In this document: positions 36,753 to 45,834 of the stretch, piece after piece
Numbering within the stretch: the stretch's first letter is position 1
Layout of the letters: every line of letters starts with the position of its first letter
Assembly: GCA_009928645.1 (NCBI GenBank)
Contig: SACH01000008.1
Span: 1-62,014 of the forward strand
DNA from: Gammaproteobacteria bacterium
GTDB taxonomy: Bacteria; Pseudomonadota; Gammaproteobacteria; Chromatiales; Chromatiaceae
Reading direction: 5' to 3'
DNA length: 62,014 nt
Made by a program: the position numbers and the translations under genes
The notes under the pieces: generated by a model
The model's input: only the letters and a program-made list of their open reading frames with translations
Told to the model about the DNA's origin: nothing
The model's database searches: none

Positions 36753-36885
36753 CTCAGCTTACCTCTGGAATCATGTATCGGTCGGATCTGGCGGTTGGGC
36801 TGGTTTCATCCGATGCGCTTGGGTGTCTGGGGGCGGCCAGCGTTTGATGCGCGGGCGATCAGGAACCCTCACGGCTGACGCGGTC
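36753..36885. other. Start of the 460-base gap between cbbQ and cbbS
   Basis: The gap 36753-37212 contains no protein gene. It holds the inverted-repeat element (36886-36989) and the cbbLS terminator (37061-37099). A separate cbbQ promoter was not identified. Confidence 0.5.
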
Positions 36886-36989
36886 GGGTGCCGGGTGGCG
36901 GCCAGCGGGGGACGCCGTGAATCCGTCCCTGGAGGCTCGGGCATGGCATCCTTGCCATGCACGCCCCCGCTGGCCGCCACCCGGCACCC
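36886..36989 (+). repeat. 104-base inverted-repeat element, copy 1
   Basis: A perfect 26-base inverted repeat (36886-36911 and 36964-36989) encloses a core with GACGCCGTGAATCCGTCCC, TGGAGGCT and a small hairpin GCATGGCATCC/TTGCCATGC. The core recurs, inverted, in the element at 61849-61948, whose outer arms have a different sequence but are also perfectly complementary. It has no coding capacity. It resembles a non-autonomous palindromic mobile element. Confidence 0.8.
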
Positions 36990-37060
36990 TTGGCCAGCGT
37001 TTTTGCGGCGGGCCGGGGGGCGGTCTGTTGAGCGCTGGAGGGAAAGGCCCTGACTTAACA

Positions 37061-37099
37061 AAAAGGCCCCTGCCTCGTGCATGCCGAGACAGGGGCCTT
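37061..37099 (-). terminator. Rho-independent terminator of cbbLS
   Basis: On the minus strand AAGGCCCCTG (37099-37090) pairs with CAGGGGCCTT (37072-37063), followed by TTTTTGTT. It lies about 115 bases after the cbbS stop and before cbbQ. Confidence 0.85.
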
Positions 37100-37212
37100 A
37101 TCGGGTACAAGCCCGGCAACCACCGCTGATCTTGATTTCCCTGCCCCGCCACCGGGTTAAGCGGGTGGCGAGGGCGGGGCGGTCGCGGCTGGCTGCCAGT
37201 CGCGGTCTGGTA

Positions 37213-37569
37213 TTAGACCGGCTTGCCGCGGAAGACCACCATCTCGGCGCCCTTGGACTGGGCGTAGTTGTCGAAGCCGATCAGCCGGACGTGGTTGTTG
37301 GGATGGGCCTTGTGGCAGGCCTCGGCCTCGGCCAGGATCCTGTCCACGTCGGTCTCGCCGAACATGGGCAGCTTCCACATGTACCAGTAGTAGTCGAAGG
37401 CGTTCTCGGGCTCGGTGTGCTCGATGGCCGGGTTCCAGCCCTTTTTGACGATGTACTCGACCTGCCTGCGGATGCGGGCCTGATCCATCTCGGGGAGGTA
37501 GGAGAAGGTCTCGAACTTACGGCTGTTGACGTCGCTGAGACTGGACTTGTAGTCCTGCATGTCGCTCAT
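37213..37569 (-). CDS. cbbS: RuBisCO small subunit
   Basis: A 118-residue small subunit capping the L8 core of form I RuBisCO. Typical segments are [23 protein letters not shown]-like (about 18-40), [29 protein letters not shown]-like (about 44-72) and [17 protein letters not shown]. It lies 87 bases after cbbL. Confidence 0.97.
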   Translation of the reverse strand: MSDMQDYKSSLSDVNSRKFETFSYLPEMDQARIRRQVEYIVKKGWNPAIEHTEPENAFDYYWYMWKLPMFGETDVDRILAEAEACHKAHPNNHVRLIGFDNYAQSKGAEMVVFRGKPV

Positions 37570-37656
37570 TGGTGTATTCCTCTGAATAAGTGGTTCGGTT
37601 CGATGCGGTTCGGGGTCGGCCCCGGCGGGTGGCCGGGGCGGTTCTGGGGACCGGGC

Positions 37657-39075
37657 TTACTTGTGGGCCACGTCCAGTTTGTCGACGGTGTCGAACTCGA
37701 ACTTGATCTCTTTCCAGGTCTCCATGGCGATCTTGAGCTCGGGGCTGCTGGCGGCCGCCTTGGTGAGGACCTCCTTGCCTTCCTTCTCGATGGCGATTCC
37801 CTGATTGCGGGCTTCGACGCAGGCCTCGAGGGCGACGCGGTTGGCCGCGGCGCCGGCCGCGTTACCCCAGGGATGACCCAGGGTGCCGCCGCCGAACTGC
37901 AGGACGGAGTCGTCGCCGAAGATGGTGACCAGGGCCGGCATGTGCCAGACGTGGATACCGCCGGAGGCGACGGCGAAGGCGCCGGGCATGGAGCCCCAAT
38001 CCTGATCGAAGAAGATACCGCGGCTGCGGTCTTCCTTGACGAAGGAGTCACGCAGCAGGTCGATCCAGCCCAGGGTGGCCTCGCGGTCGCCCTCCAGCTT
38101 GCCGACGACGGTACCGGTGTGCAGATGGTCACCGCCGGACAGGCGCAGGATCTTGGTCAGCACCCGGAAGTGGATGCCGTGATGCGGGTTGCGGTCGAGC
38201 ACGGCGTGCATGGCGCGGTGGATGTGCAGCAGCATGCCGTTGTCGCGGCACCAGTTGGCCAGGCCAGTGTTAGCGCAGAAGCCGCCGGTGATGTAGTCGT
38301 GCATGATGATCGGGGCGCCAATCTCCTTGGCGTACTCGGCCCGCTTGTACATCTCCTCGGGGGTGGGGGCGGTGACGTTCAGGTAGTGACCCTTGCGCTC
38401 GCCGGTCTCGTCCTCGGCCTTGCGGATGGCCTCCATGACGAAATCGAACCGGGCGCGCCAGCGCATGAAGGGCTGGGAGTTGACGTTCTCGTCGTCCTTG
38501 GTGAAGTCCAGGCCGCCGCGCAGGCATTCGTAAACGGCGCGTCCGTAGTTCTTGGCGGAGAGGCCGAGCTTGGGCTTGATGGTGCAGCCGAGCAGGGGCC
38601 GGCCGTACTTGTTCATGATGTCACGCTCGACCTGGATGCCCTGGGGCGGGCCACCGCAGGTCATGACGTAGGCGATGGGGAAGCGGACATCCTCCAGACG
38701 CAGGGCGCGCACGGCCTTGAAGCCGAAAACGTTACCGACCAGGGAGGTGAAGACGTTGACGACCGAGCCTTCCTCAAAGAGATCGATGGGATAGGCGATG
38801 AAGGCGTAATAGCAGGTGTCGTCGCCCGGGACGTCCTCGATCCGGTAGGCGCGACCCTTGTAGTGATCGAGGTCGGTCAACAGGTCGGTCCACACCGTGG
38901 TCCAGGTGCCGGTCGAGGACTCGGCGGCGACGGCGGCGGCGGCCTCCTCGCGAGGCACGCCCGGCTGCGGGGTGATCTTGAAGCATGCCAGCAGATCCGT
39001 GTCCTTGGGCACGTAATCCGGCATCCAGTAGGTCTCGCGGTATTCCTTCACGCCCGCGTTGTAAGTCTTTGCCAT
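37657..39075 (-). CDS. cbbL: RuBisCO large subunit, form I (IA-like)
   Basis: A 472-residue catalytic subunit of the Calvin cycle. Active-site Lys is in [19 protein letters not shown], the carbamylated Lys in [17 protein letters not shown], and loop 6 and phosphate sites in [19 protein letters not shown]. Sequence flavour and association with cbbQ/cbbO suggest form IA of the non-carboxysomal type; no carboxysome genes and no cbbR are in the window. Its promoter region is the A+T-richer stretch 39200-39260. Confidence 0.97.
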   Translation of the reverse strand: MAKTYNAGVKEYRETYWMPDYVPKDTDLLACFKITPQPGVPREEAAAAVAAESSTGTWTTVWTDLLTDLDHYKGRAYRIEDVPGDDTCYYAFIAYPIDLFEEGSVVNVFTSLVGNVFGFKAVRALRLEDVRFPIAYVMTCGGPPQGIQVERDIMNKYGRPLLGCTIKPKLGLSAKNYGRAVYECLRGGLDFTKDDENVNSQPFMRWRARFDFVMEAIRKAEDETGERKGHYLNVTAPTPEEMYKRAEYAKEIGAPIIMHDYITGGFCANTGLANWCRDNGMLLHIHRAMHAVLDRNPHHGIHFRVLTKILRLSGGDHLHTGTVVGKLEGDREATLGWIDLLRDSFVKEDRSRGIFFDQDWGSMPGAFAVASGGIHVWHMPALVTIFGDDSVLQFGGGTLGHPWGNAAGAAANRVALEACVEARNQGIAIEKEGKEVLTKAAASSPELKIAMETWKEIKFEFDTVDKLDVAHK

Positions 39076-39215
39076 GCCTAGTCTCCGCTACATAATTGAG
39101 TGATTGGCGATGCGCCCTGGGGCCGGATCGTGGCCAGCCCTGAGTTTTTGATGGTCTGCAGGGCAGCCGGGACGAGGGTGCTGGTCAAGAGTCCCTTGCA
39201 TCCCGGACAAGAACC

Positions 39216-39243
39216 AGTATAAGCATTCGATTCATAAACACAA
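39216..39243 (-). promoter_or_regulatory. Putative cbbL promoter
   Basis: On the minus strand TTGTGT (39243-39238), 16 bases and TATACT (39221-39216). The surrounding 39200-39260 is A+T-rich in a GC-rich neighbourhood and contains TCA-N7-TGA, similar to the TNA-N7/8-TNA pattern of CbbR sites. No cbbR gene is adjacent. Weak call. Confidence 0.4.
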
Positions 39244-39337
39244 TTCAGGATTATTGATCGAAAGCCAAAGAATCGCTTAGGTATTCGGCCCGACTCCGGA
39301 CTGAGTCGGGTCGGGACTCAACAGAGTAGTGGGCTGA

Positions 39338-40228
39338 TCAGAAAAAGTGGGCGAAGCGCAGGGCCCAGCGGTGGTTTTCGAAAAAGCCGCTCTTGGTCTC
39401 CAGGTCGCCACCGTACTCCAGGGTTAGGCGCCCGACGGGCAGGTTGAGGTAGCCGACCAGCCCGTAGCGATGCACGCTGAGGTCGTTGGACCAGGGCGTG
39501 ACCTCCGTCCGCGTCGCGCCGCCGGCGTTATAGAAGTAGCTCAGGCTCAGGGCAAGCATGCGGTTGAACTGGTAACTGAGGGCGGTCTGGGCGCTGTAGA
39601 GAGGCTGCTGGCTCAGGGTGCCCATCTCGGGACTGTTGCCAAAGTAGTCGTCGTTGTCACCGAACCAGGCCACGTCCCCCGCGACCAGCCAGTCGAGGCG
39701 GTCGAGGAGGCGTTGGCTGAACCCGGTCTGCAGGGCGCCCCTGACGCGGTTTTCCCCGGGGTTGGTGTTGAGGACCCGCGTACGCTCGGCGTCGTATTGC
39801 CCGGTGGGCAGGCTCAGATAGGCGGCGATACCGACATAGCGACCCGCCTCCCGGTCCACGTAAGGCCAGATGGCATACATCATGCCCAGATCGCCGAGTC
39901 CGCCGTTATCATCGATGGCCCCCAGGTCGCCACTGGTCCGCACCCGCAGGTTGGCGACCTGGGCGTAAAAGTAGTTGGGATGGCCCGCCAGCTCGAAGGC
40001 ATGTCCCAGCCGGAGCTGCAACTGGTCCAGATGCAGGCGGGAATCGAGTTCCAGGCGCTCCCCCTCCCGATACAGATCGCCGCGATGACTGGAGAGGTAG
40101 GCCAGCGAGATCGCCGATAGACCCGGCGGGGGGGGAATGACATCCAGGGGCACGAGGTCGATGGCCTGGGCGGGCAGCACCATGAGGGACATGAGCAGGC
40201 CGAGCATCGTGGAGACGGAGGCATTCAT
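39338..40228 (-). CDS. Outer-membrane transporter-like protein, phenol-degradation MetA/SphA family
   Basis: A 296-residue secreted protein with signal peptide MNASVSTMLGLLMSLMVLPAQA. It has beta-barrel-like alternating sequence and conserved pieces GGLGDLGMMYAIWPY, YVGIAAYLSLPTGQYD, ALSYQFNRMLALSLSYFYNAGG and a terminal aromatic RFAHFF, as in the COG4313 group. The family is of uncertain function; some members sit in aromatic degradation clusters. It lies upstream of cbbL on the same strand but 262 bases away, and is divergent from the TRAP genes. Confidence 0.75.
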   Translation of the reverse strand: MNASVSTMLGLLMSLMVLPAQAIDLVPLDVIPPPPGLSAISLAYLSSHRGDLYREGERLELDSRLHLDQLQLRLGHAFELAGHPNYFYAQVANLRVRTSGDLGAIDDNGGLGDLGMMYAIWPYVDREAGRYVGIAAYLSLPTGQYDAERTRVLNTNPGENRVRGALQTGFSQRLLDRLDWLVAGDVAWFGDNDDYFGNSPEMGTLSQQPLYSAQTALSYQFNRMLALSLSYFYNAGGATRTEVTPWSNDLSVHRYGLVGYLNLPVGRLTLEYGGDLETKSGFFENHRWALRFAHFF

Positions 40229-40537
40229 GCGGCTATACCTGGGAGTAATCTACTTGGTCCGTACCGGGCAAGGGGCACATCTTTACGCGGCGATATTGTC
40301 GCAGTCCGACCAGCCCACGTCATGCCCCTCTCCTCGTTCCGGGATGACCCGGGCGCGTCCCATGGCCTCCAGTGGAGGACCACCCCACCCGGAAGAACCG
40401 AAAATTTCTTGCGCGTGGGACGGGCCCGGCCAGGGTAACCTTGAGATTTAATCGTCTAGGCGGTTGTCGGCATCGTCTCCGCTCTCCTACAATCAAGGAT
40501 GACCATTGTTGTTAAACAGCATCATTGAGGGGGCTTT
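40229..40537. other. Divergent intergenic region upstream of the TRAP operon (309 bases)
   Basis: No gene is seen. It contains the candidate TRAP promoter at 40464-40493 and a GAGGGGG ribosome-binding site just before 40538. No operator was identified. Confidence 0.5.
40464..40493 (+). promoter_or_regulatory. Putative promoter of the TRAP transporter operon
   Basis: TTGTCG (40464-40469), 18 bases and TACAAT (40488-40493), 44 bases before the takP-like start codon. Confidence 0.55.
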
Positions 40538-41620
40538 ATGGAACGTCGTTCCTTTCTGCAAGGCGCCGGCATGGCCGGTATTCTCGCCACCGGTATCGCC
40601 CCGGCCATCATCCGGGCCCAGGAACCCATCCGCTGGCGCCTGGCGTCCAGCTTCCCGAAATCCCTCGACACCGTCTACGGCGCCAGCGAGTCCTTCGCCC
40701 AGTATGTCGCCGACGCCACCGGGGGTAATTTCCAGATTTCGGTCCATCCGGCGGGGGAGATCGTCCCCGCCTTTGGTGTCGTCGACGCCATCCAGCAGGG
40801 CACCGTCGAGTGCGCCCATACCGCGCCCTACTATTTCTTCGGCAAGGACGAGACCTTCGCCCTCGATTGTTCCGTGCCCTTCGGCATGACCTCCCGCCCC
40901 ATGACCGCCTGGATGTACGACGGCAATGGCCTGCAACTGCTGCGCGACTTCTACGCCCAGTTCAATATCGTCAACTTCCCCTGCGGCAACACCGGCGCCC
41001 AGATGGGGGGCTGGTATCGCAAAGAGATCAAGTCGGTCAAGGACCTGGACGGCATGAAGATGCGCATTTCAGCCTTCGCCGGGCGCGTCCTGGCCAAGCT
41101 GGGCCTGGTGGCCCAGACCCTGCCCGCCGGCGAGATCTATCAGGCCCTGGAGAAGGGCACCATCGACGCCTCCGAATGGATTGGTCCCTACGACGACCTC
41201 AAGCTGGGTCTGCATAAGGTGGCGCCCTACTACTACTATCCGGCCTGGTGGGAGGGCAGCACCCAGTTCTCCGTCTACATCAACAGCGACAAGTGGAACA
41301 GCCTGTCGAAGGACTACCAGGCGATCATCACCCAGGCCGCCGCCGCTGCCCATGTCCAGTGCCAGGCCCGTTACGACGCCCGCAACCCCGCCGCCCTGAA
41401 GCAACTGGTCGCCGAGGGTGCCAAGTTGAGCCGTTTCCCTAAGGATGTAATGGACGCCGCCTTCAAGGCCGCGCAGGAGATCTACAAGGAACTGGACGAG
41501 AAGAATCCGAACTGGAAGAAGGTCTATCCTGACTACAAGAGCTTCATGGCCCAGCAGGTGCAATGGCAGTCGGTGGCGGAGGCCAATTACACCCAGTACC
41601 TCGCCGCGCAGAAACACTAG
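40538..41620 (+). CDS. takP: TRAP transporter substrate-binding protein, TakP-like (2-oxo acid type), Tat-exported
   Basis: A 360-residue periplasmic binding protein. The N terminus MERRSFLQGAGMAGILATG is a twin-arginine signal. The mature part resembles Rhodobacter TakP: RLASSFPKSLDT, TVECAHTAPYYFFGKD, CGNTGAQMGGWYRKEI, LEKGTIDASEWIGPYDDLKLG and VAPYYYYPAWWEG. TakP binds pyruvate and other alpha-keto acids with sodium; similar specificity is inferred. It is followed by small and large TRAP permease genes. Confidence 0.9.
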   Translation: MERRSFLQGAGMAGILATGIAPAIIRAQEPIRWRLASSFPKSLDTVYGASESFAQYVADATGGNFQISVHPAGEIVPAFGVVDAIQQGTVECAHTAPYYFFGKDETFALDCSVPFGMTSRPMTAWMYDGNGLQLLRDFYAQFNIVNFPCGNTGAQMGGWYRKEIKSVKDLDGMKMRISAFAGRVLAKLGLVAQTLPAGEIYQALEKGTIDASEWIGPYDDLKLGLHKVAPYYYYPAWWEGSTQFSVYINSDKWNSLSKDYQAIITQAAAAAHVQCQARYDARNPAALKQLVAEGAKLSRFPKDVMDAAFKAAQEIYKELDEKNPNWKKVYPDYKSFMAQQVQWQSVAEANYTQYLAAQKH

Positions 41621-41759
41621 TCCCCGGCCCGCCGCCCCGGGTTCCCATCCCGGCGGCAGCGGTTCTGTCCACCTTGCCGCGACCGCGGACTTCCAGGATG
41701 CCGAGCGCCAGTACGCTGGCCTCGGCGTTTTGCCCTCCGGCCGGTCCTGGGGCCATCCC

Positions 41760-42428
41760 ATGAAGATCCTGCTGCGCCTTTCCCGTCTCATCGATGTCAC
41801 CAACCGCCTGCTCGGCAGGCTGACCCCCTGGCTGGTCTTCGCCGCCGTACTCATCAGCGCCAGCAATGCGGTGGCCCGGAAGGCCTTCAATCTCAGCTCC
41901 AATGCCTTCCTCGAGGTGCAGTGGTACCTCTTCGCCGCCGTTTTCCTCCTCGGCGCCGGCTACGTCCTGCTGGAAAACGCCCACGTCCGCATCGATGTCC
42001 TGGCCGGCAAACTCTCCATGCGGGCGCGTAACTGGATCGATGTCGTGGGCATTCTGGTCTTTTTGCTGCCCCTGTGCGGTTTCATGATCACCCTGTCCTG
42101 GCCCTATGTCTGGCAGGCCTATGTCTCCGGGGAGATCTCCCAGAATTACGGCGGCCTCATCCGCTGGCCGGTCTATGCCCTGGTGCCCCTCGGGTTCGGC
42201 CTGCTGGGGCTTCAGGCCCTGTCGGAGCTGATCAAGCGCCTGGCCTTCCTCAGTGGCGCCGGGCCCAATCCTCTCCAAGGGGGTGACGGCGAGGAGGAGG
42301 CCAGCGAGCATGACCACGTTGGCGCGCACGCCATCGCTGCCGTGGCGCCGGCCGGGGGGACCAGTACCGCGCCGGCCATCTCTGTGGGGACCCGTGGCGC
42401 AGGGCATCAGGGAGGGACGACCAAATGA
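41760..42428 (+). CDS. dctQ: TRAP transporter small permease (DctQ family) with C-terminal extension
   Basis: A 222-residue membrane protein with four predicted helices (about 23-40, 58-78, 95-120, 138-160), including LEVQWYLFAAVFLLGAGYVLLENAHVRIDVL-like sequence split over the second helix. Residues about 168-222 form a hydrophilic Gly/Ala/Thr-rich tail not needed by the family. I chose the ATG at 41760. Its end overlaps the large permease start by four bases. Confidence 0.9.
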   Translation: MKILLRLSRLIDVTNRLLGRLTPWLVFAAVLISASNAVARKAFNLSSNAFLEVQWYLFAAVFLLGAGYVLLENAHVRIDVLAGKLSMRARNWIDVVGILVFLLPLCGFMITLSWPYVWQAYVSGEISQNYGGLIRWPVYALVPLGFGLLGLQALSELIKRLAFLSGAGPNPLQGGDGEEEASEHDHVGAHAIAAVAPAGGTSTAPAISVGTRGAGHQGGTTK

Positions 42429-44410
42429 CCGCGCTCCTCGCCGCCCACATCCCCGAACTCATGTTCGGGTCCCTGCTGCTCTTCCTCCTCACCGGTTTTC
42501 CGGTGGCCTTCTCCCTGGCGGCCGTCGGCCTGACCTGGGGCTTCATCGGCATGGAGATTGGTCTCCTGCCGCCCAGCCTCTTCCAGGCCCTGCCGCTGCG
42601 GGTCTTCGGCATCATGCAGAACGAGACCCTGCTGGCCATCCCCTTCTTCACCCTCATGGGCCTGATCCTGGAACGGAGCGGCATGGCGGAGGATCTGCTC
42701 GATACCGTCGGCCAGGTCTTCGGCCCCATCCGCGGTGGCGTGGCCCTAGCGGTGCTGTTCGTCGGCGCCCTGCTGGCCGCCACTACCGGCGTGGTGGCGG
42801 CCTCGGTCATCTCCATGGGCCTGATCTCCCTGCCGATCATGCTGCGGTATGGTTACAGCCCGGCGGTCGCCGCCGGGGCCATCACCGCCTCCGGCACCCT
42901 GGCGCAGATCATCCCCCCCTCCCTGGTGCTGATCGTCATGGCCGACCAGCTTGGCCGCAGCGTCGGCGACCTCTACATGGGCGCCTTCATCCCGGCCTTC
43001 GCGCTGGTGGGGCTTTTCGCCCTCTTCATTATCCTCCTGGCCATTTTCAAGCCCACCCTGGTGCCGGCCCTGCCACCCGAGGCGCGCACCTACGCCGAGC
43101 CTGACGGTAGCTCGGGTCTAAGGTCCCTGGCGGTCTTCACCCTGATCATCGCCATCGCCGCGGTGGCCTTCGGTCAGCACTACGGCGAGATCCTCGGCGC
43201 CCTGACGGGGGCCGAGGTTAAGCCGGCCCTGGACGAGACCATCGTCGTCTCCCTGACCGGCGCGACCCTGCTGGCCTTGGTCGGGGCCCTGATCAACAAG
43301 GCCTTGGGCCTGGGGCTGCTGTCGCGGCTCACCGAGCGGGTGACCTTCGTCCTGATCCCGCCGCTGATCCTGATCTTCCTGGTGCTGGGGACCATTTTCC
43401 TCGGGGTCGCGACGCCGACCGAGGGCGGGGCTATGGGGGCCTCCGGGGCCCTGATCATGGCCTTGGCCCGCCGCAAACTCGATCTGGGGCTGCTCAAGCA
43501 TGCCTTGGAGGCGACGGCGCGCCTGTCCACTTTTGTCTTGTTCATCCTCATCGGCTCGACCGTCTTCAGCTTCACCTTTACTGCCGTCGACGGTCAACTC
43601 TGGGTGGAGCATCTGTTCGACAAGCTGCCGGGCGGCCAGCTCGGTTTCCTGATCTTCGTCAACTTTGTCATCTTCTTTCTGGGCTTTTTCATCGACTTCT
43701 TCGAGATCGCCTTCATCCTGGTGCCCTTGCTGGCGCCGGTGGCGGACAAACTGGGTATCGACCTGGTCTGGTTTGGCGTGTTGCTGGCGATGAACCTCCA
43801 GACCTCCTTCCTGACCCCGCCCTTCGGCTTCGCCCTCTTCTACCTGCGCAGCGTGGCACCGGCCCAGGCCTTCGTCGACCGGATCACGCGCCGGCGCGTG
43901 GAGGGGGTGAAGACCCTGGACATCTACCGCGGCGCGATTCCTTTCGTCCTCCTCCAGATCGCGATGGTGGTGGCCATCATCGCCTTCCCGGGCATTGTGA
44001 CCATGGGGCTGGACAAGGCTGAAAAGGTGGATCTGGAGAGCGTCAAGATCGAGATCGAGAGTGGTGGCGGCTGGGAACAGCAGGGCAGTGGCTGGGGCCA
44101 GTCGAGCGAGGGCGGTTGGGACCAACCGGCGGCGGAGGATGCCAACGGTGCGCAGGACACCCGTCCAGTGGATGAGGCAGGCTGGGGCACGCCCGCCGAG
44201 AGTGGTTGGGGGCAGCCGGTGGAAATCCCGTCTGAAGATGCCGGCAGGGGGCAGCCCGCCGCGGGCGACTGGGGGCAGCCGGGGGATGAACGATCGCCAG
44301 ATGCGGGCTGGGGCACGCCAGTCGGGGAGGGCTGGAGCCAGCCGGCGGGAGACCGGTCGGAAGAGGCCGGAAGGGGGCAGCCAGCGGCGGAAGATGGCGG
44401 CCAGCTTTAA
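42425..44410 (+). CDS. dctM: TRAP transporter large permease (DctM family) with Trp-Gly-rich repeat tail
   Basis: A 661-residue protein. Residues 1 to about 525 are the DctM ion-coupled transporter with a dozen or more hydrophobic helices (LTGFPVAFSLAAVGLTWGF, ALLAATTGVVAASVISMG, ASGTLAQIIPPSLVLIVM, GVATPTEGGAMGASGAL, LTPPFGFALFYLRSVAP). From about 545 to the end lies a hydrophilic, acidic tail built of loosely repeated GWGQ/GWGTP/GRGQPA units. The frame is intact and the tail uses GC-rich codons like the rest. The tail should face the side of the last helix; its role is unknown. Confidence 0.93.
   Translation: MTALLAAHIPELMFGSLLLFLLTGFPVAFSLAAVGLTWGFIGMEIGLLPPSLFQALPLRVFGIMQNETLLAIPFFTLMGLILERSGMAEDLLDTVGQVFGPIRGGVALAVLFVGALLAATTGVVAASVISMGLISLPIMLRYGYSPAVAAGAITASGTLAQIIPPSLVLIVMADQLGRSVGDLYMGAFIPAFALVGLFALFIILLAIFKPTLVPALPPEARTYAEPDGSSGLRSLAVFTLIIAIAAVAFGQHYGEILGALTGAEVKPALDETIVVSLTGATLLALVGALINKALGLGLLSRLTERVTFVLIPPLILIFLVLGTIFLGVATPTEGGAMGASGALIMALARRKLDLGLLKHALEATARLSTFVLFILIGSTVFSFTFTAVDGQLWVEHLFDKLPGGQLGFLIFVNFVIFFLGFFIDFFEIAFILVPLLAPVADKLGIDLVWFGVLLAMNLQTSFLTPPFGFALFYLRSVAPAQAFVDRITRRRVEGVKTLDIYRGAIPFVLLQIAMVVAIIAFPGIVTMGLDKAEKVDLESVKIEIESGGGWEQQGSGWGQSSEGGWDQPAAEDANGAQDTRPVDEAGWGTPAESGWGQPVEIPSEDAGRGQPAAGDWGQPGDERSPDAGWGTPVGEGWSQPAGDRSEEAGRGQPAAEDGGQL
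44058..44407 (+). repeat. Degenerate repeats encoding the DctM tail
   Basis: About 350 bases encode imperfect repeats of the type (A/S/G)GWGxP or GRGQPA separated by acidic spacers. The DNA repeats GGCTGGGG, GGTTGGGGGCAGCCG and GGGGGCAGCC in varied copies, suggesting growth by slippage or unequal exchange. Confidence 0.7.
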
Positions 44411-44460
44411 TCGGCTGCCCGGAAAAGGGTCGCGCCGCGCCAGGCGCGGCGATCGGTGGT

Positions 44461-45669
44461 CTAAAAGCCCGGCAGGACCCGCAGGAAGAAGGTCTTGAGG
44501 TAGGCCGTCTCGGGGATGGCGGGATGAACCGGATGATCCGGCCCCTGGCCGCCCAGCGCCAGCAGTTGCAGGCTGACATGAGCGCGACGGGCGGCCTGCT
44601 GGACCAGGCGCAGGAACTCGTCACGGCCCAGGTGGAAGGAGCAGGAGGAGGTCACCAGCAGACCCCCGGGCTCCAGCACGTCCAGGCCGAGGCGGTTGAG
44701 GCGCTGATAGGCCTGGAGGCCCTCGCGCTCGTCCTTGCGGCGCTTGATGAAGGCCGGGGGATCGAGCATCACCAGATCGAAGCGCTCACCTTCCTCCTTG
44801 AGCTGGCGCAGGGCGTCGAAGGCGTCGCCCTGGAGGCCGCTGATCCGCTCCAGCAGGCCGTTGCGCTCGGCATTGGCGCCCACCGCCGCGAGGGCCGTGG
44901 CCGAACTGTCGATGCACACCACCTCTTCGGCCCCGAGCCGGGCGGCCCGCAGTCCCCAGGCGCCGACGTAGCTACAGACATCCAGGGCGCGGCGCGGGCG
45001 GCCAAAGCGGGCCAGGCGGGCGCGATTCTCCGCCTGATCGAAAAACCAGCCGGTCTTCTGGCCGGTCAGGGGCGATACCCGAAACAGATTGCCCTGCTCC
45101 GGCACCTCGATCTCCCCCGGGTCGGCGCCCCGAATCACCTCGTTGGCCAGGGGCAGTCCCTCCAGTTCCCGGACGGGGCTATCGTTGCGCAACAGGATGG
45201 TCGCCGGGCGCAACAACTGATCCAGGGCGGTGAGGAGGTCGGTGCGGGCCCGTTCCATGCCAGCGGTGGTGATTTGCACCGCCAGCAGGTCGCCGTAGCG
45301 GTCTACCACCAGGCCGGGCAGACCGTCGCTCTCCCCGTAGACTAGGCGGTAGAAGGGCTGGTCATAAAGCCGCTCACGCAGTTCCAGGGCCTGCCGCAGC
45401 CGTTCGAGCCACAGGGCCGGGCCCAGGGGCCGGCGCGGGTCATGGGTGACCAGCCGGGCGCAGATCAGGGACTGGGGGTTGACGTAGCCGTGCCCCAGGG
45501 GGTGGCCGCCATTGCTGAAGATCTGCACCGGCTGGCCGGGCTCCAGGCCTTTCAGCGGCGTCGCCTGGGTATCGATCTCGTTGCTGTAGACCCAGCAGTG
45601 GCCGGCGAGGAGACGGCGGTCCTGATCTTTGTTCAGGCGCAGGGGGGCGGGGGTGGTCATGGACGTCAT
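44461..45669 (-). CDS. rlmI: 23S rRNA (cytosine(1962)-C(5))-methyltransferase
   Basis: A 402-residue enzyme with an N-terminal PUA domain (LRLNKDQDRRLLAGHCWVYSNEI-like, residues 9-31) and a C-terminal SAM methyltransferase fold. Motifs include TGQKTGWFFDQAENR, ALDVCSYVGAWGLRAARLGA, FDLVMLDPPAFIKRRKD and the catalytic Cys in LLVTSSCSFHLGRDEF. A start at 45660 is also possible. It is convergent with the TRAP operon. Confidence 0.93.
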   Translation of the reverse strand: MTSMTTPAPLRLNKDQDRRLLAGHCWVYSNEIDTQATPLKGLEPGQPVQIFSNGGHPLGHGYVNPQSLICARLVTHDPRRPLGPALWLERLRQALELRERLYDQPFYRLVYGESDGLPGLVVDRYGDLLAVQITTAGMERARTDLLTALDQLLRPATILLRNDSPVRELEGLPLANEVIRGADPGEIEVPEQGNLFRVSPLTGQKTGWFFDQAENRARLARFGRPRRALDVCSYVGAWGLRAARLGAEEVVCIDSSATALAAVGANAERNGLLERISGLQGDAFDALRQLKEEGERFDLVMLDPPAFIKRRKDEREGLQAYQRLNRLGLDVLEPGGLLVTSSCSFHLGRDEFLRLVQQAARRAHVSLQLLALGGQGPDHPVHPAIPETAYLKTFFLRVLPGF

Positions 45670-45834
45670 TCCGGGGCTGGGGTTGGAGGGTTCTGCCTGG
45701 GGTGTGGCGGTCCTGGCCGGGGCTTGCAGGTCCTGGCCAGGGTTTGAGGGTGGCGGGCGATGGAGTTGTGCCGCTCCGGACTCGCGCGGCTCCGGGTTAG
45801 GAACCGCGCGGGCCCAAGTCCGCCGCGGTATCCC

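Noticed and set aside
36886-36989. Transcription terminator for cbbLS
   Set aside because: The inverted repeat has no T-run, and a proper terminator lies nearer cbbS at 37061-37099.
37081-39081. Plus-strand open frame (666 codons) opposite cbbL and cbbS
   Set aside because: It is antisense to RuBisCO genes and has no domain that I recognise.
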